From Bacteroidales bacterium UBA6117 (GTDB lineage Bacteria; Bacteroidota; Bacteroidia; Bacteroidales; VadinHA17): a stretch of DNA of 36,482 bases. Below the pieces are notes generated by a model. The model did no database searches, was not told where the DNA came from, and was given only the letters and a program-made list of their open reading frames with translations. Both the position numbers and the translations under genes were made by a program. Positions 7,600 through 15,774 of the stretch are shown piece after piece (the first letter of the stretch is position 1; every line of letters begins with the position of its first letter). The DNA lies in contig DIWB01000055.1 of the NCBI GenBank assembly GCA_002428385.1, forward strand, positions 39,838 through 76,319. Direction: 5' to 3'.

Positions 7600-7800
7600 T
7601 CAGTTTGACTGGATGATCTGTTTGATTCTTCCCACCAGACCGTTTTCGAGTTTAACCTTAATACCGTGAGGGTGATTGGGAGCTGAAGTAAGTATTTCTT
7701 TAACCCGGCCTCCTGTAAGCCTGCCGGTGCGCTTGTCTTCCGTAAGTTCTACCAATACATCAATTCCCGGTCGTATGTCTGCCCTGCGTGTTCCTTCCAT
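7600..7800 (-). CDS. YwbE family protein (DUF2196)
   Basis: This is a small basic protein of the YwbE/DUF2196 family, whose function is unknown. I place the start at 7800 (66 aa, MEGTRRADIRPG) rather than the upstream ATG at 7812. A GGAGG stands five bases before it, and family members begin close to the R..I.PG motif. Visible family features are RADIRPGIDV, LTEDKRTGRLTGGRVKEILT, the HPHGIKVKLENG segment and VGRIKQI near the C-terminus. The repeated basic beta-strand pattern suggests a KOW/SH3-like fold, an inference only. It is flanked by non-coding DNA on both sides and appears monocistronic. Confidence 0.85.
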   Translation of the reverse strand: MEGTRRADIRPGIDVLVELTEDKRTGRLTGGRVKEILTSAPNHPHGIKVKLENGLVGRIKQIIQSN

Positions 7801-7946
7801 TTCTGCCTCCATTTGTAACGTATGTGTTAAAACTTTTCCTGATGTAACATTCCAGATCAGGATGCAATTTTATACATTTTTATTTTTAAAAAACAGAAAA
7901 AACGTTAAAGTTTTGAACTAATTTGGATTGCCTATTGCTGGCTTTG

Positions 7947-7972
7947 CCCTCTGAAGCTTTAGCGAAAGAGGG
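7947..7972. repeat. Palindromic intergenic element followed by CT-rich tract
   Basis: CCCTCT (7947-7952) and AGAGGG (7967-7972) pair around an inner GCT-TT-AGC mini-stem, giving a cruciform-like element. A strongly CT-rich stretch with repeated CACCTCA/CCTCATACCTCACACC words follows at about 8014-8041, ending at the 3' end of the SMP-30-like gene. It resembles other palindromic intergenic modules of the window but shares no module sequence with them. It could also serve as a transcription end signal. Confidence 0.45.
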
Positions 7973-8042
7973 TTGCTGGTATGGAGCCTTCTCCCTGCGC
8001 CCTGTGCAATTGTCACCTCACTCCTCATACCTCACACCTTCG

Positions 8043-8942
8043 TCAAAAGGCTCCCCTGATCCGTGTTCTTATCGTATATAGCCCTTTGCTTGCGGTAATG
8101 AAGAGGTCTTTTCTGTTTTTTCCTCCGAAACAGATGTTGGCGGTCCAGTTTTCAGGTACCGCAATATTGCCAAGTTTTTTCCCTGTCCTGTCAAATACGG
8201 TCACCCCTTTTCCGGTAAGGTAGATGTTCCCTTTTGAGTCTATTGTCATTCCGTCGGATCCCAGTTCGCAAAAGAGTTTCTTATCCGACAATGAACCATC
8301 AGCATTTATAGTGTAAGACCAGGTTTTGTTCCCGCGGATATCTGCCACATACAGTGTTTTTCCGTCGGGGGTACCCACGATTCCGTTTGGTTGAAGAAGC
8401 TCTTCCTCAACACGTTTGAGGGTAAGACGATCGGCGCTCATGAAATACACGCACTGCTTTTCCTGGGGCATTTCAGTATGATTCCACCACGATCTTTTGT
8501 AGAATGGATCAGTGAAGAAAATGTTTCCTTCAGGCGAAACCCAAAGGTCATTGGGGCCGTTCATCAGGCGGCCTTCATACTTTATTGTGATTACTTCCGG
8601 TTCTTTGCCGGGAACAATTTTCCATATTTCATTCTTCTCATCGGCACACGACCACAGGTTGTCGTGCCTGTCGAAGAACATCCCGTTCGACCGCCCCGAA
8701 GGCTGCATGAAGGTTGACAGTTCACCCTTTGTGCTCCATTTCATAATCCTGTCGTTCGGCTGATCGGTGAAATATACATTTCCGGCTTTATCAGCAGCAG
8801 GACCTTCGGTGAATGAAAACTCTCCGGCCAGCTTTACCAGCTCAGCCCCGGGTTTCAGGATTGCTGACAATCCATCTTCTTGTGAATAAGTTGATTCAAA
8901 GGTGAATAACAACAGAAGAATGATCAGTGAACGGATTTTCAT
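8043..8942 (-). CDS. Secreted SMP-30/gluconolactonase/LRE-family protein
   Basis: This 299-aa protein starts with a Sec signal peptide (MKIRSLIILLLLFTFESTYSQ, cleaved after about residue 20). A six-bladed beta-propeller of the SMP-30/gluconolactonase type follows. Recognisable pieces are EGPAADKAGNVYFTDQP, NGMFFDRHDNLWSCAD, NGPNDLWVSPEGNIFFTDP, QPNGIVGTPDGKTLYVAD and GMTIDSKGNIYLT. These carry the Glu, Asn and Asp residues that bind the divalent metal in this family. Members hydrolyse sugar lactones or related esters, and the substrate here is unknown. It is last in a same-strand run behind an exported aldo/keto reductase and a secreted S15-type hydrolase, suggesting a periplasmic catabolic cluster, although the 141-bp gap leaves co-transcription uncertain. 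Confidence 0.88.
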   Translation of the reverse strand: MKIRSLIILLLLFTFESTYSQEDGLSAILKPGAELVKLAGEFSFTEGPAADKAGNVYFTDQPNDRIMKWSTKGELSTFMQPSGRSNGMFFDRHDNLWSCADEKNEIWKIVPGKEPEVITIKYEGRLMNGPNDLWVSPEGNIFFTDPFYKRSWWNHTEMPQEKQCVYFMSADRLTLKRVEEELLQPNGIVGTPDGKTLYVADIRGNKTWSYTINADGSLSDKKLFCELGSDGMTIDSKGNIYLTGKGVTVFDRTGKKLGNIAVPENWTANICFGGKNRKDLFITASKGLYTIRTRIRGAF

Positions 8943-9083
8943 TATTTCGGAAATTAGGATGTCCTTTTAATCTGCCTTTCAAAAGGAAAACAGAGGCATA
9001 TTATTTATCAAAGCAGCATTTGCCGGGATAATTCCGGCTGACTCACCAGATGCAATTCATAAGTGGAGCCTTACAGAAATCTG

Positions 9084-9995
9084 TCAAACAAGCTCAACCT
9101 TTTTTATTCTTCCGATATAATTATCTATATGTTCCGGTTTTTCGAACCCGATAATAATCATATCAACAGTTCCGAGACCAAGCACGAATTTCAGCGACTG
9201 ATCTATCTTTTCAGAATCATCCCTTAGCTTTCCGCCGCCGATTAGCTTCATGGCGATAACGCCCTTACCTGACTTATGGAATTTCTCAATTACCGGAACG
9301 ACAAGTGAAGGATCCTTTTTGTCCATGTTTTCACCGAACGGATTTATTCTCACATGAATAACATCAACCCATGGAGAGGCCGCAGCCGCTTCAAGAGCTT
9401 CGAACGAATGCACCGAAACGCCGTGGGCTTTGATTATTTTCTTTGCTTTAAGCTCCTCAAGCTCATCCATGTGCCGGCGGTATTTTTCGGTCCAGTCGCC
9501 CTCTGTCATGCAATGAAGCTGAACAAGGTCGATATAATCGGTATTCAGTTCCCTGCGGAACCGGTCGACTGTCGTCAGCGGATAAGCCTTATCACTGTCG
9601 GGAATTCCTCCGGACGTGATCCACATTTTTGTGCCGATAACATAGTTTTCGCGGTCAACACCCTTCAGCGCTGCAGTGGTAAACGGGTGGGTTCCATAGC
9701 TGTCGGCACAGTCGAAATATCTGATTCCTTTTTCGTAGGCTGTTCTGATCAGCGATTCTGCAACCCCGGCCCTGGTAATGTTGGATGAGCGGTTATATCC
9801 GCTGTAACCAGTTCCCATGCCGAGGAGAGTGGTTTTTATCCCGGTTTTTCCAAGAGTGACGGTTTTGAACGGATCCACAACCCTGGCTTTGAGGTCGGGG
9901 GAGATTGCACCAACTGTATTTCCGAGAAGAACTGATCCTGTACCGGCTGCCACAGTAGCCATGAATTGCCGGCGGGTAAGTTTCGTTTTGCCCAT
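9084..9995 (-). CDS. Tat-exported aldo/keto reductase
   Basis: This 303-aa protein has a twin-arginine signal (KLTRRQFMATVAAGTGSVLL, RR at residues 8-9, hydrophobic stretch to about 25). An aldo/keto reductase TIM-barrel domain follows. The catalytic tetrad is present: D95 and Y100 in YFDCADSYG, K123 in GTKMW and H161 in LVQLHCM. A C-terminal IIGFEKPEHIDN segment fits the NADPH-binding region. Such enzymes reduce carbonyls with NAD(P)H. Tat export implies folding with cofactor before transport. The domain has no visible Fe-S cluster. It sits 72 bp downstream of the CocE/S15 hydrolase and 141 bp upstream of the SMP-30-like gene, all on the minus strand. The substrate is unknown. Confidence 0.88.
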   Translation of the reverse strand: MGKTKLTRRQFMATVAAGTGSVLLGNTVGAISPDLKARVVDPFKTVTLGKTGIKTTLLGMGTGYSGYNRSSNITRAGVAESLIRTAYEKGIRYFDCADSYGTHPFTTAALKGVDRENYVIGTKMWITSGGIPDSDKAYPLTTVDRFRRELNTDYIDLVQLHCMTEGDWTEKYRRHMDELEELKAKKIIKAHGVSVHSFEALEAAAASPWVDVIHVRINPFGENMDKKDPSLVVPVIEKFHKSGKGVIAMKLIGGGKLRDDSEKIDQSLKFVLGLGTVDMIIIGFEKPEHIDNYIGRIKKVELV

Positions 9996-10067
9996 TTGCG
10001 TTTTGATGTATCTGTTTTACAGTAACTGGAACAAATTAAGCAAATATTATGTTCAAAACATAATGCC

Positions 10068-12248
10068 TCAGGGCAAAATACTCAGGCTGACATGCGAAGG
10101 ATGAACCGCATCGTGGTAGATCCTTTGGGTTGCCTTAACAAAATCGTCATCAGAACATTTATAGATATTCACGAATTTCTGGGGATTTCTGTCGACAAGA
10201 GGGAACCATGAATTCTGAACCTGTATCATTATCCGGTGTCCCTTTTTGAAAGTATGGGCCACATCAGGCAACCCGAAATTCACTTCGGTAACCTTACCCG
10301 GCACAAAAGGTTCGGGTTTCTCAAAACTGTTGCGGTATTTGCCCCTCATAACTTCTCCCCTCACAAGCATCTGGTATCCGCCGAGAGGGTAGTCGGTACC
10401 GGGATCTTCTGGTTTGAAATCGGGAGGGAATACGTCAATCAGTTTCACGATATAGTCGGCATCGGTTCCGGTGGTTGAAACGAACAGTCCGGCGTTAACC
10501 GGTCCGGTCACAGTAATATCCTCCTCCAGAACAGCGGTCTGGTAAACCATCACATCGGGCCTTCTTGACGCAAAACGCTGGTCGTCTGTCATATATTCTG
10601 GAGCCCTTGCTGCATGGACATCTTCCCTGTAGGGAACGGGGTTCATGGGATCGGAGATATATTCGTCAAATGAATTCTTATCTGAAGGTGGCTGAAATGA
10701 TGCAATTTCGCCGGGGTGAAAGTACAGCTTTTTCACTGTGGCGTTTGCAGGCGGCCAGCTGTCAAAATCCCTCCATTCGTTCGATCCGGTAACGAACATG
10801 CTTGCCTCGGCTATTCCCGGATCTTTTGTTCCTTTAAGATGATGGTCGAAGAACTTCTTTTCGAGTTCCATGAATTTTTTGTTGGCATCCATCCCCCAGT
10901 AAATGTTGCCCAGGTTCCTGGCCTCTCCGGCAGCCCACTGGCTGTGTTCCCAGGGACCCATCACGATGTGGTTTGTTACTGATTGGGAATTTTGCATCTC
11001 AATTGCCTTGTATGTCTGCAGTGCCCCGTAGAGATCCTCTGCATCGAACCATCCGCCTACAGTCATTACCGCGGGTTTGACATTACGAAGATGCGGCCTG
11101 GGATCCCTCGATTTCCAGAAATCGTCGTAATCGGGATGTTCAAAGACGTCGTTCCAGAATTTAATGCTGTCGCCGAAGTATTTTGGGGCAATATTCTTTA
11201 TTGCGCCCAGTGAAAGGAAGAACTCATAATTATCGGGAGTCGGCCAGCGGAATGATGGTTTTCCGCTCCTCGACAGTTCTCTCCTGGGCTGTCCGAAGCT
11301 GTAATAGAATGGGAAGCAATCGAGCAGGAAAAATGCTCCGTTATGGTGGAAATCATCGCCGATGAACCAGTTGGTAACCGGAGCCTGGGGAGATACCGCT
11401 TTGACGGCCGGATGTGCATTTATAATCCCCATAGTTGAATAGAAACCCGGGTATGAAATTCCGAAAATGCCGACGTTTCCATTGTTGTTTTTAACATTTT
11501 TCGCCAGCCAGTCGACAGTGTCCCAGGTGTCGGTTGTTTCATCAATGTCGGTCTGGGATTTCTTAACCGGGATCACCGGCCTGATATCTTCGAATACACC
11601 TTCGCTCATGAATTTACCCCTGACATCCTGAAAGACCATTATATAGTCATCACTGGTAAATCTTGTATAAATCTGCATGAAAACGTTGAAGCCTGATGGT
11701 CCTCCGCCCTCAATATTGTATGGCGTTCTGTTGAGAAGTACAGGCCGCGTCGATATGGCGTTTTTGGGAGTGTAGATGGATGTGAACAGTTTAACCCCGT
11801 CGCGCATGGTTATATAGACCTCCTGTTTGTCATATTTTTCTTTCAGTACTGTAGGACTTCCGGCCGGTGGCGCTATCGCCTGCCTTCCGAATTTAATTTC
11901 TATTTTGAGTTGCCCCTGTTGGAGGAATCCTGCTATTTCGGTATAATCAGGATTTACTTTTCCGACATATTTAAGTCCGGCCTGCTCATGGCTGAAGCTG
12001 AATTCGGGAAAGGAGAAAGTTGTTGTTGTCGAGGGTATTTCAAAGGCATTTTGATCAGGACTGTCCCAGGTGGATGTATATCCCTCTGCGGCGGATTTCA
12101 CATGAACTGAAAGCCGAAGCTGCATTCCCTGGATGTCAGCAACTCCGTGCCAGTCGCCTTCTATTGACTGGCTGAAGGATTTCAGGGGAATATATGACAG
12201 AATCATTACGGCAGACAAGATTGCCGGAATCAGTTTTTTAAGTTTCAT
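10068..12248 (-). CDS. Secreted CocE/NonD (S15-type) hydrolase
   Basis: This 726-aa protein has an N-terminal signal peptide (hydrophobic to about residue 27, SFSQ) and a ~110-residue beta-rich leader domain. A CocE/X-Pro dipeptidyl-peptidase alpha/beta hydrolase follows. The catalytic triad is readable as S265 in FGISYPGFYS, D402 in GGWFDAED and H435 in GPWEHSQW. The C-terminal ~200 residues form the jelly-roll domain typical of the S15 family (TGPVNAGLFVSTTGTDADYIVKLIDVFPP). Members cleave peptides, acyl esters or beta-lactam side chains, and the sequence does not tell which. The leader domain (GDWHGVADIQGMQLRLSVHV) is found on other Bacteroidetes hydrolases, but its role is not known to me. 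It belongs to a minus-strand run of secreted enzymes. Confidence 0.88.
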   Translation of the reverse strand: MKLKKLIPAILSAVMILSYIPLKSFSQSIEGDWHGVADIQGMQLRLSVHVKSAAEGYTSTWDSPDQNAFEIPSTTTTFSFPEFSFSHEQAGLKYVGKVNPDYTEIAGFLQQGQLKIEIKFGRQAIAPPAGSPTVLKEKYDKQEVYITMRDGVKLFTSIYTPKNAISTRPVLLNRTPYNIEGGGPSGFNVFMQIYTRFTSDDYIMVFQDVRGKFMSEGVFEDIRPVIPVKKSQTDIDETTDTWDTVDWLAKNVKNNNGNVGIFGISYPGFYSTMGIINAHPAVKAVSPQAPVTNWFIGDDFHHNGAFFLLDCFPFYYSFGQPRRELSRSGKPSFRWPTPDNYEFFLSLGAIKNIAPKYFGDSIKFWNDVFEHPDYDDFWKSRDPRPHLRNVKPAVMTVGGWFDAEDLYGALQTYKAIEMQNSQSVTNHIVMGPWEHSQWAAGEARNLGNIYWGMDANKKFMELEKKFFDHHLKGTKDPGIAEASMFVTGSNEWRDFDSWPPANATVKKLYFHPGEIASFQPPSDKNSFDEYISDPMNPVPYREDVHAARAPEYMTDDQRFASRRPDVMVYQTAVLEEDITVTGPVNAGLFVSTTGTDADYIVKLIDVFPPDFKPEDPGTDYPLGGYQMLVRGEVMRGKYRNSFEKPEPFVPGKVTEVNFGLPDVAHTFKKGHRIMIQVQNSWFPLVDRNPQKFVNIYKCSDDDFVKATQRIYHDAVHPSHVSLSILP

Positions 12249-12322
12249 TTTAGTGGATGTAAAAGGTTTAAGTTATAAAATTGGTCAGTTTTTGTCCTTT
12301 TGACGCCGGTCATAAGTATCAG

Positions 12323-12733
12323 TTACAGGTCTTCCTGCATTTTTTCAATAAGAGGTTCAGGTGAAACGGGTTTTCCGTTCCTGGTCGAAACGCCCGTCAC
12401 GACTGCTTTAACAATAAGTTTATTGTCGGGAATCCTGAAGATGTCCTGGTGAAAGGCGAGCCTCACATTTCCGTCCCTTCTGATGAATGTTTTGACCATG
12501 AATCTGTCGCGGCTTCTGAGCGGATATTTATAATCTATTTCAACCCTGGTAACGATCAGGTCAATTCCTTCGTGGTGGAGGTCAATAAAGCTTATTCCCC
12601 TGGAAATAAGAAATTCGTGCCTGGCATGCTCGAGATAGTGCTGGTAATTTGCATTGTTGACAACACCTTGCAGGTCGCACTCATAGTCCCTGACGATGAA
12701 TTCAAGATCATGAATATTCCGCTGTTCTTCCAT
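12323..12733 (-). CDS. Acyl-CoA thioesterase (4HBT hotdog fold)
   Basis: This ~136-aa hotdog-fold protein belongs to the 4-hydroxybenzoyl-CoA thioesterase/YbgC group, which hydrolyses acyl-CoA thioesters. The motif YECDLQGVVNNANYQHYLEHAR carries the catalytic Asp (D20), with the helix following it. I choose the ATG at 12733 (MEEQRN); extending to 12754 needs a TTG start and adds only seven residues. Length is normal for the family. It lies 29 bp downstream of the broken CoA-binding gene and 74 bp upstream of the cocE-like gene on the same strand, so it may be co-transcribed with them. Substrate chain length cannot be inferred. Confidence 0.86.
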   Translation of the reverse strand: MEEQRNIHDLEFIVRDYECDLQGVVNNANYQHYLEHARHEFLISRGISFIDLHHEGIDLIVTRVEIDYKYPLRSRDRFMVKTFIRRDGNVRLAFHQDIFRIPDNKLIVKAVVTGVSTRNGKPVSPEPLIEKMQEDL

Positions 12734-12762
12734 CTTTTGTTGTTTTATTAACAATCACTTGC

Positions 12763-13212
12763 TTATTTGGGGTATCTCCTGAAAAACCTCCTGAGGGCGA
12801 CATGGAATTTATGAACCCCATCGGGCTTGTAGAACATCAAAATACATTCCTTTGTAATGAGATTAATTCCCGACCCCTCAAGCTCACCGATCTCCTTTCC
12901 CGTCTCTGCATTTTTCTGAATCCAGATATGTTTTATTCCTTTTTCCCTTGCTTCCCTTATCACGCCGGGAGTCTTGTCCTTCCCGGTCATCACTATCAGC
13001 CCCTTCACATTGTCAGGCAGGCTTTTAATATCCGGATAGACCTTTCATCCGTGTATTTCGGTTGCATAGGGGTTCACCGGAATTATGTTCATTCCTTTTT
13101 CTTTCAGCTCTCTGAATGCGGCGAATCCGAATTTTTTCGGATCACGCGATACTCCGGCCATTGCAATTGGCTCAGAAGCAATGAAATCCTGTATCTGCTG
13201 TAATTTGCCCAT
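12763..13212 (-). pseudogene. CoA-binding domain protein interrupted by one in-frame TGA
   Basis: Reading back from the TAA at 12763, one frame runs to an ATG at 13212 and encodes a ~149-codon CoA-binding Rossmann-fold protein of the YccU/succinyl-CoA synthetase alpha-like family. Features are IAMAGVSRDPKKFGFAAF, a nucleotide-binding start, then IIPVNPYATEIHG and VKGLIVMTGKDKTPGVIREA. The frame is broken by a single TGA at 13045-13047, between IHG and KVYPDIKSL, where relatives usually have Arg, Lys or Glu. A CGA-to-TGA change would explain it. All other codons are intact, and an 81-codon downstream piece (12763-13008) could start at an internal ATG but would lack the nucleotide-binding half. 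A recent nonsense mutation, a sequencing or assembly error, or readthrough are the options. Confidence 0.8.
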
Positions 13213-13376
13213 TTGATGATAGGTTTAAAAGTTAAGGAACATTGACTGTTTTGAACGGAAAGACAACACAGAATACGTATAAAGACTTAAAATTACTATA
13301 AAAAAGAATAACGGAGAATAAAATTTATTTACTTGGCAGATACTTAACCTGGCTCCTCTAATCTAGCACTACTCTC

Positions 13377-14660
13377 ATGAAGACTCCCGGTAACGAAAAG
13401 GGATATCTTTTTACGAAAAGATATTCGAATTACGTGTTTGCCCTGCTCTTCCTTCTGTACATGTTTGATTACATCGACAGAACGGTTGTAACATCAATGT
13501 TTACTTCCATCGAAGCCGACCTGGGGATCTCACATACCCAGAGCGGGATGCTTGTTTCGGCAGTATACTGGGCAATAGTGCTGCTGACCTTTCCGGTCTC
13601 GCTTCTTGTCGACCGCTGGAGCAGGACAAAGACCATAGGCCTGATGGCCATTTTATGGAGTCTGGCCACTGTTCTTTGCGCGCTTACGGGAAATTTCATC
13701 CAGCTGTTTCTTGCAAGGATGCTCATCGGCGTCGGTGAAGCCGGTTATGCCCCGGGCGGGAGCGCCATGATCTCAGGTTTGTACCCGATAGAGAAACGGT
13801 CGAAGATGATGGGTTTCTGGAATGCGTCGATCCCCCTGGGAACTGCGATTGGAGTGTTTCTCGGAGGGATAATTGCAACTCGCCTGGGTTGGAAGCATGC
13901 TTTCGGTCTTGTTGCCCTGCCCGGGATGATAATTGCGATATTGTTTCTTTTCGTGAAGGATTACAAGACAGTTGATCTGTCATTCTTTGACAAGTCGAAC
14001 AAGAAGGTAAAGATGGAAAGGAAGGATATTGTCAGGGAATTTTTGTCGAGGCGTTCGATAATTTACACTTATTTTGGCATCACGGCTTCAATTTTCGTGA
14101 CCACATCCCTGCTGACCTGGCTTTCGACATATTTTCAGACCACAAGGGAACTGGCCCAGGACAAGGCCGGCACAATGGCAAGCAGCATTATGGCTCTGGC
14201 TCTTGTGGGAGCTCCGCTTGGCGGGATACTGGCTGACAAATGGAGAAGGACCAATATCAGGGCAAGGCTCCTTCTGCCTGCGGTATCGACGCTTGTATCG
14301 GCTGTATTGCTTTTTCTTGGTCTCTACCTGTTCAGGGGTATCCTTCAGTATGTCACATTTCTTATAATGGGGATAACAATAATGATGTTTATCTCCGGTG
14401 CGGCCTCGGTTACCCAGGATGTAATCCATCCCGGTCTGAGGGCAACCTCTTATTCAATTGCAGTTGTGGTACAGAACCTCCTGGGAGCGTCAATGGCTCC
14501 TATTGTGATAGGCTTTATATATGATCATTCCGATATAATGACAGCTTTGTCGATACTGCCCTTTGTTCTTGTACTGAGTTCATTGCTGTTTTATCTCGGA
14601 TCGAAGTATTACGCCAGGGATTTTGACAATGTCACCAAGGTGCAGCTGGAGGTGCAGTAG
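13377..14660 (+). CDS. MFS transporter (Spinster-like)
   Basis: This 427-aa inner-membrane protein has about 12 predicted membrane helices. It starts with FALLFLLYMFDYIDRTVVTSMF and carries the MFS signature between helices 2 and 3 (SLLVDRWSRTKTIG). FLARMLIGVGEAGYAPGGSAMIS in helices 4-5 is characteristic of the Spinster/anion-cation symporter branch. A second-half DKWRRTNIRARL loop mirrors the first signature. Spinster-like bacterial members carry sphingolipid-like, lipid or organic anion substrates, and the substrate here is not assigned. It faces away from the CoA-binding pseudogene across a 164-bp AT-rich gap and converges on the polyprenyl synthetase gene with 5 bp between stop codons. 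Confidence 0.85.
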   Translation: MKTPGNEKGYLFTKRYSNYVFALLFLLYMFDYIDRTVVTSMFTSIEADLGISHTQSGMLVSAVYWAIVLLTFPVSLLVDRWSRTKTIGLMAILWSLATVLCALTGNFIQLFLARMLIGVGEAGYAPGGSAMISGLYPIEKRSKMMGFWNASIPLGTAIGVFLGGIIATRLGWKHAFGLVALPGMIIAILFLFVKDYKTVDLSFFDKSNKKVKMERKDIVREFLSRRSIIYTYFGITASIFVTTSLLTWLSTYFQTTRELAQDKAGTMASSIMALALVGAPLGGILADKWRRTNIRARLLLPAVSTLVSAVLLFLGLYLFRGILQYVTFLIMGITIMMFISGAASVTQDVIHPGLRATSYSIAVVVQNLLGASMAPIVIGFIYDHSDIMTALSILPFVLVLSSLLFYLGSKYYARDFDNVTKVQLEVQ

Positions 14661-14665
14661 GATTT

Positions 14666-15640
14666 CTATTTATCGCGTGTAACCGTGTAATTAACGAATT
14701 CGTTCAGGGCTTCCCTTACCTCGGATGGCGGGTAGGTGTCGAGGATGGCTCGTGCTTTATCGCGGTACTGGAACATTCTCTCAGTGGCATAATCGAGACC
14801 ACCCTTTTCGGTTACGAATCTGATCACCTCGTCAATTTCTGACCGTGATTTCTTCTTGTTGCCTATGATCCTGATGATATGTCTTTTTTGAGGAAGAGAA
14901 GCTTTTTCAAGCGCATGGATGAGCGGAAGTGTTATTTTTTTCTCCTTGATGTCATTTCCCGATTTTTTCCCTGTGAGGCCGTTTCCGTTGTAATCGAGTA
15001 TATCATCGCGGATCTGGAAGGCTATTCCGAGGGTTTCCCCGAAATCCTTCATCAGCTGGATTGTATCGGGGTTGTCTGTGGCTGCCCGTGCTCCGCAAGC
15101 AGTACAGGCTGCGATAAGGGCAGCTGTTTTCCCCTTTATGATCCTGAAATAATCTTCTTCCGACAGGTTTAGTTTTCTTGATTTCTGAAGCTGAAGAAGT
15201 TCTCCCTCTGTCATCGATTTAACTGCCTCGGAAGTGATTTCGAGCATATCGGTACGGTTTTTCTCGATGCTGATCAGAAGTCCCTTTGACAGCATGTAAT
15301 CACCAACCAGTACGGCAATTTTTGAGTTCCACAGGGCATTAACCGAGAGTGCGCCTCTTCTTTCTGAAGCGTCATCGACGACGTCGTCGTGGACAAGGGA
15401 TGCCGTATGAAGAAGCTCTATGAGTGTTGCAGCTATAAATGCCGGTTCCCCTATCCCGCCGTTAAGCCTGGCGGTGAGGAAAACAAGCAATGGTCTCATC
15501 TGTTTGCCTTTCCGGCGGAATACATAATTAAGAATGATTTTCAGAAGTGGGATGTTGCTCTTCATCATCCTGCCGAAATAGGCTTCAAACTGAGCCATTT
15601 CTTCCCTGACGGGTTTTCTTATTTTCCCCGGAACCGACAT
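14666..15640 (-). CDS. Trans-polyprenyl diphosphate synthase
   Basis: This 324-aa all-helical prenyltransferase elongates farnesyl- or geranyl-type diphosphates with isopentenyl diphosphate. The first aspartate-rich motif is LVHDDVVDDASERRG and the second is GIAFQIRDDILDY. The conserved KGKQMRP substrate-binding segment and the KGKTAAL segment are also present. Small residues before the first DDxxD (LHTASLVHDD) leave room for a long chain, so an octaprenyl-type product for menaquinone side chains is most likely. It is read from a TATATTTG promoter only 13 bases before the ATG. It shares a 134-bp divergent region with an ArsR-type regulator. Confidence 0.9.
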   Translation of the reverse strand: MSVPGKIRKPVREEMAQFEAYFGRMMKSNIPLLKIILNYVFRRKGKQMRPLLVFLTARLNGGIGEPAFIAATLIELLHTASLVHDDVVDDASERRGALSVNALWNSKIAVLVGDYMLSKGLLISIEKNRTDMLEITSEAVKSMTEGELLQLQKSRKLNLSEEDYFRIIKGKTAALIAACTACGARAATDNPDTIQLMKDFGETLGIAFQIRDDILDYNGNGLTGKKSGNDIKEKKITLPLIHALEKASLPQKRHIIRIIGNKKKSRSEIDEVIRFVTEKGGLDYATERMFQYRDKARAILDTYPPSEVREALNEFVNYTVTRDK

Positions 15641-15653
15641 TTAGGATTTTCTT

Positions 15654-15661
15654 CAAATATA
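15654..15661 (-). promoter_or_regulatory. -7 promoter box of the polyprenyl synthase gene
   Basis: On the minus strand the box reads TATATTTG, a full match to the Bacteroidetes consensus TAnnTTTG, 13 bases upstream of the ATG at 15640. No TTTG -33 element is evident. A 19-bp dyad (15672-15690) covers the expected -33 region. Confidence 0.55.
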
Positions 15662-15671
15662 CTAAAATGGG

Positions 15672-15690
15672 TTATACCTGAGTTGTATAA
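15672..15690. promoter_or_regulatory. Candidate operator TTATAC-N7-GTATAA
   Basis: TTATAC (15672-15677) and GTATAA (15685-15690) form an inverted repeat with a 7-base centre. It lies in the divergent region between the polyprenyl synthase and ArsR genes and overlaps the -33 position of the former. ArsR-family dimers typically bind AT-rich dyads of this kind, so this is a plausible site for the adjacent regulator, by inference only. Confidence 0.35.
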
Positions 15691-15746
15691 AATAATTCTG
15701 TAAATCAGCTTAAAATATGCCGGATGGTCTTTGAGATTAAAAATGA

Positions 15747-15754
15747 TATATTTG
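15747..15754 (+). promoter_or_regulatory. -7 promoter box of the ArsR gene
   Basis: TATATTTG fully matches TAnnTTTG, 20 bases before the ATG at 15775. A good Shine-Dalgarno AGGAG (15765-15769) with a 5-base spacer favours 15775 over the ATG at 15771, which leads to a stop after four codons. Confidence 0.6.
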
Positions 15755-15774
15755 TTGGAAGAAAAGGAGCATGA

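Noticed and set aside
13045..13047. TGA as a selenocysteine codon in the CoA-binding protein
   Set aside because: The family position is normally a charged residue rather than Cys, it is not catalytic, and I see no obvious bacterial selenocysteine insertion hairpin or Sec genes in the window.
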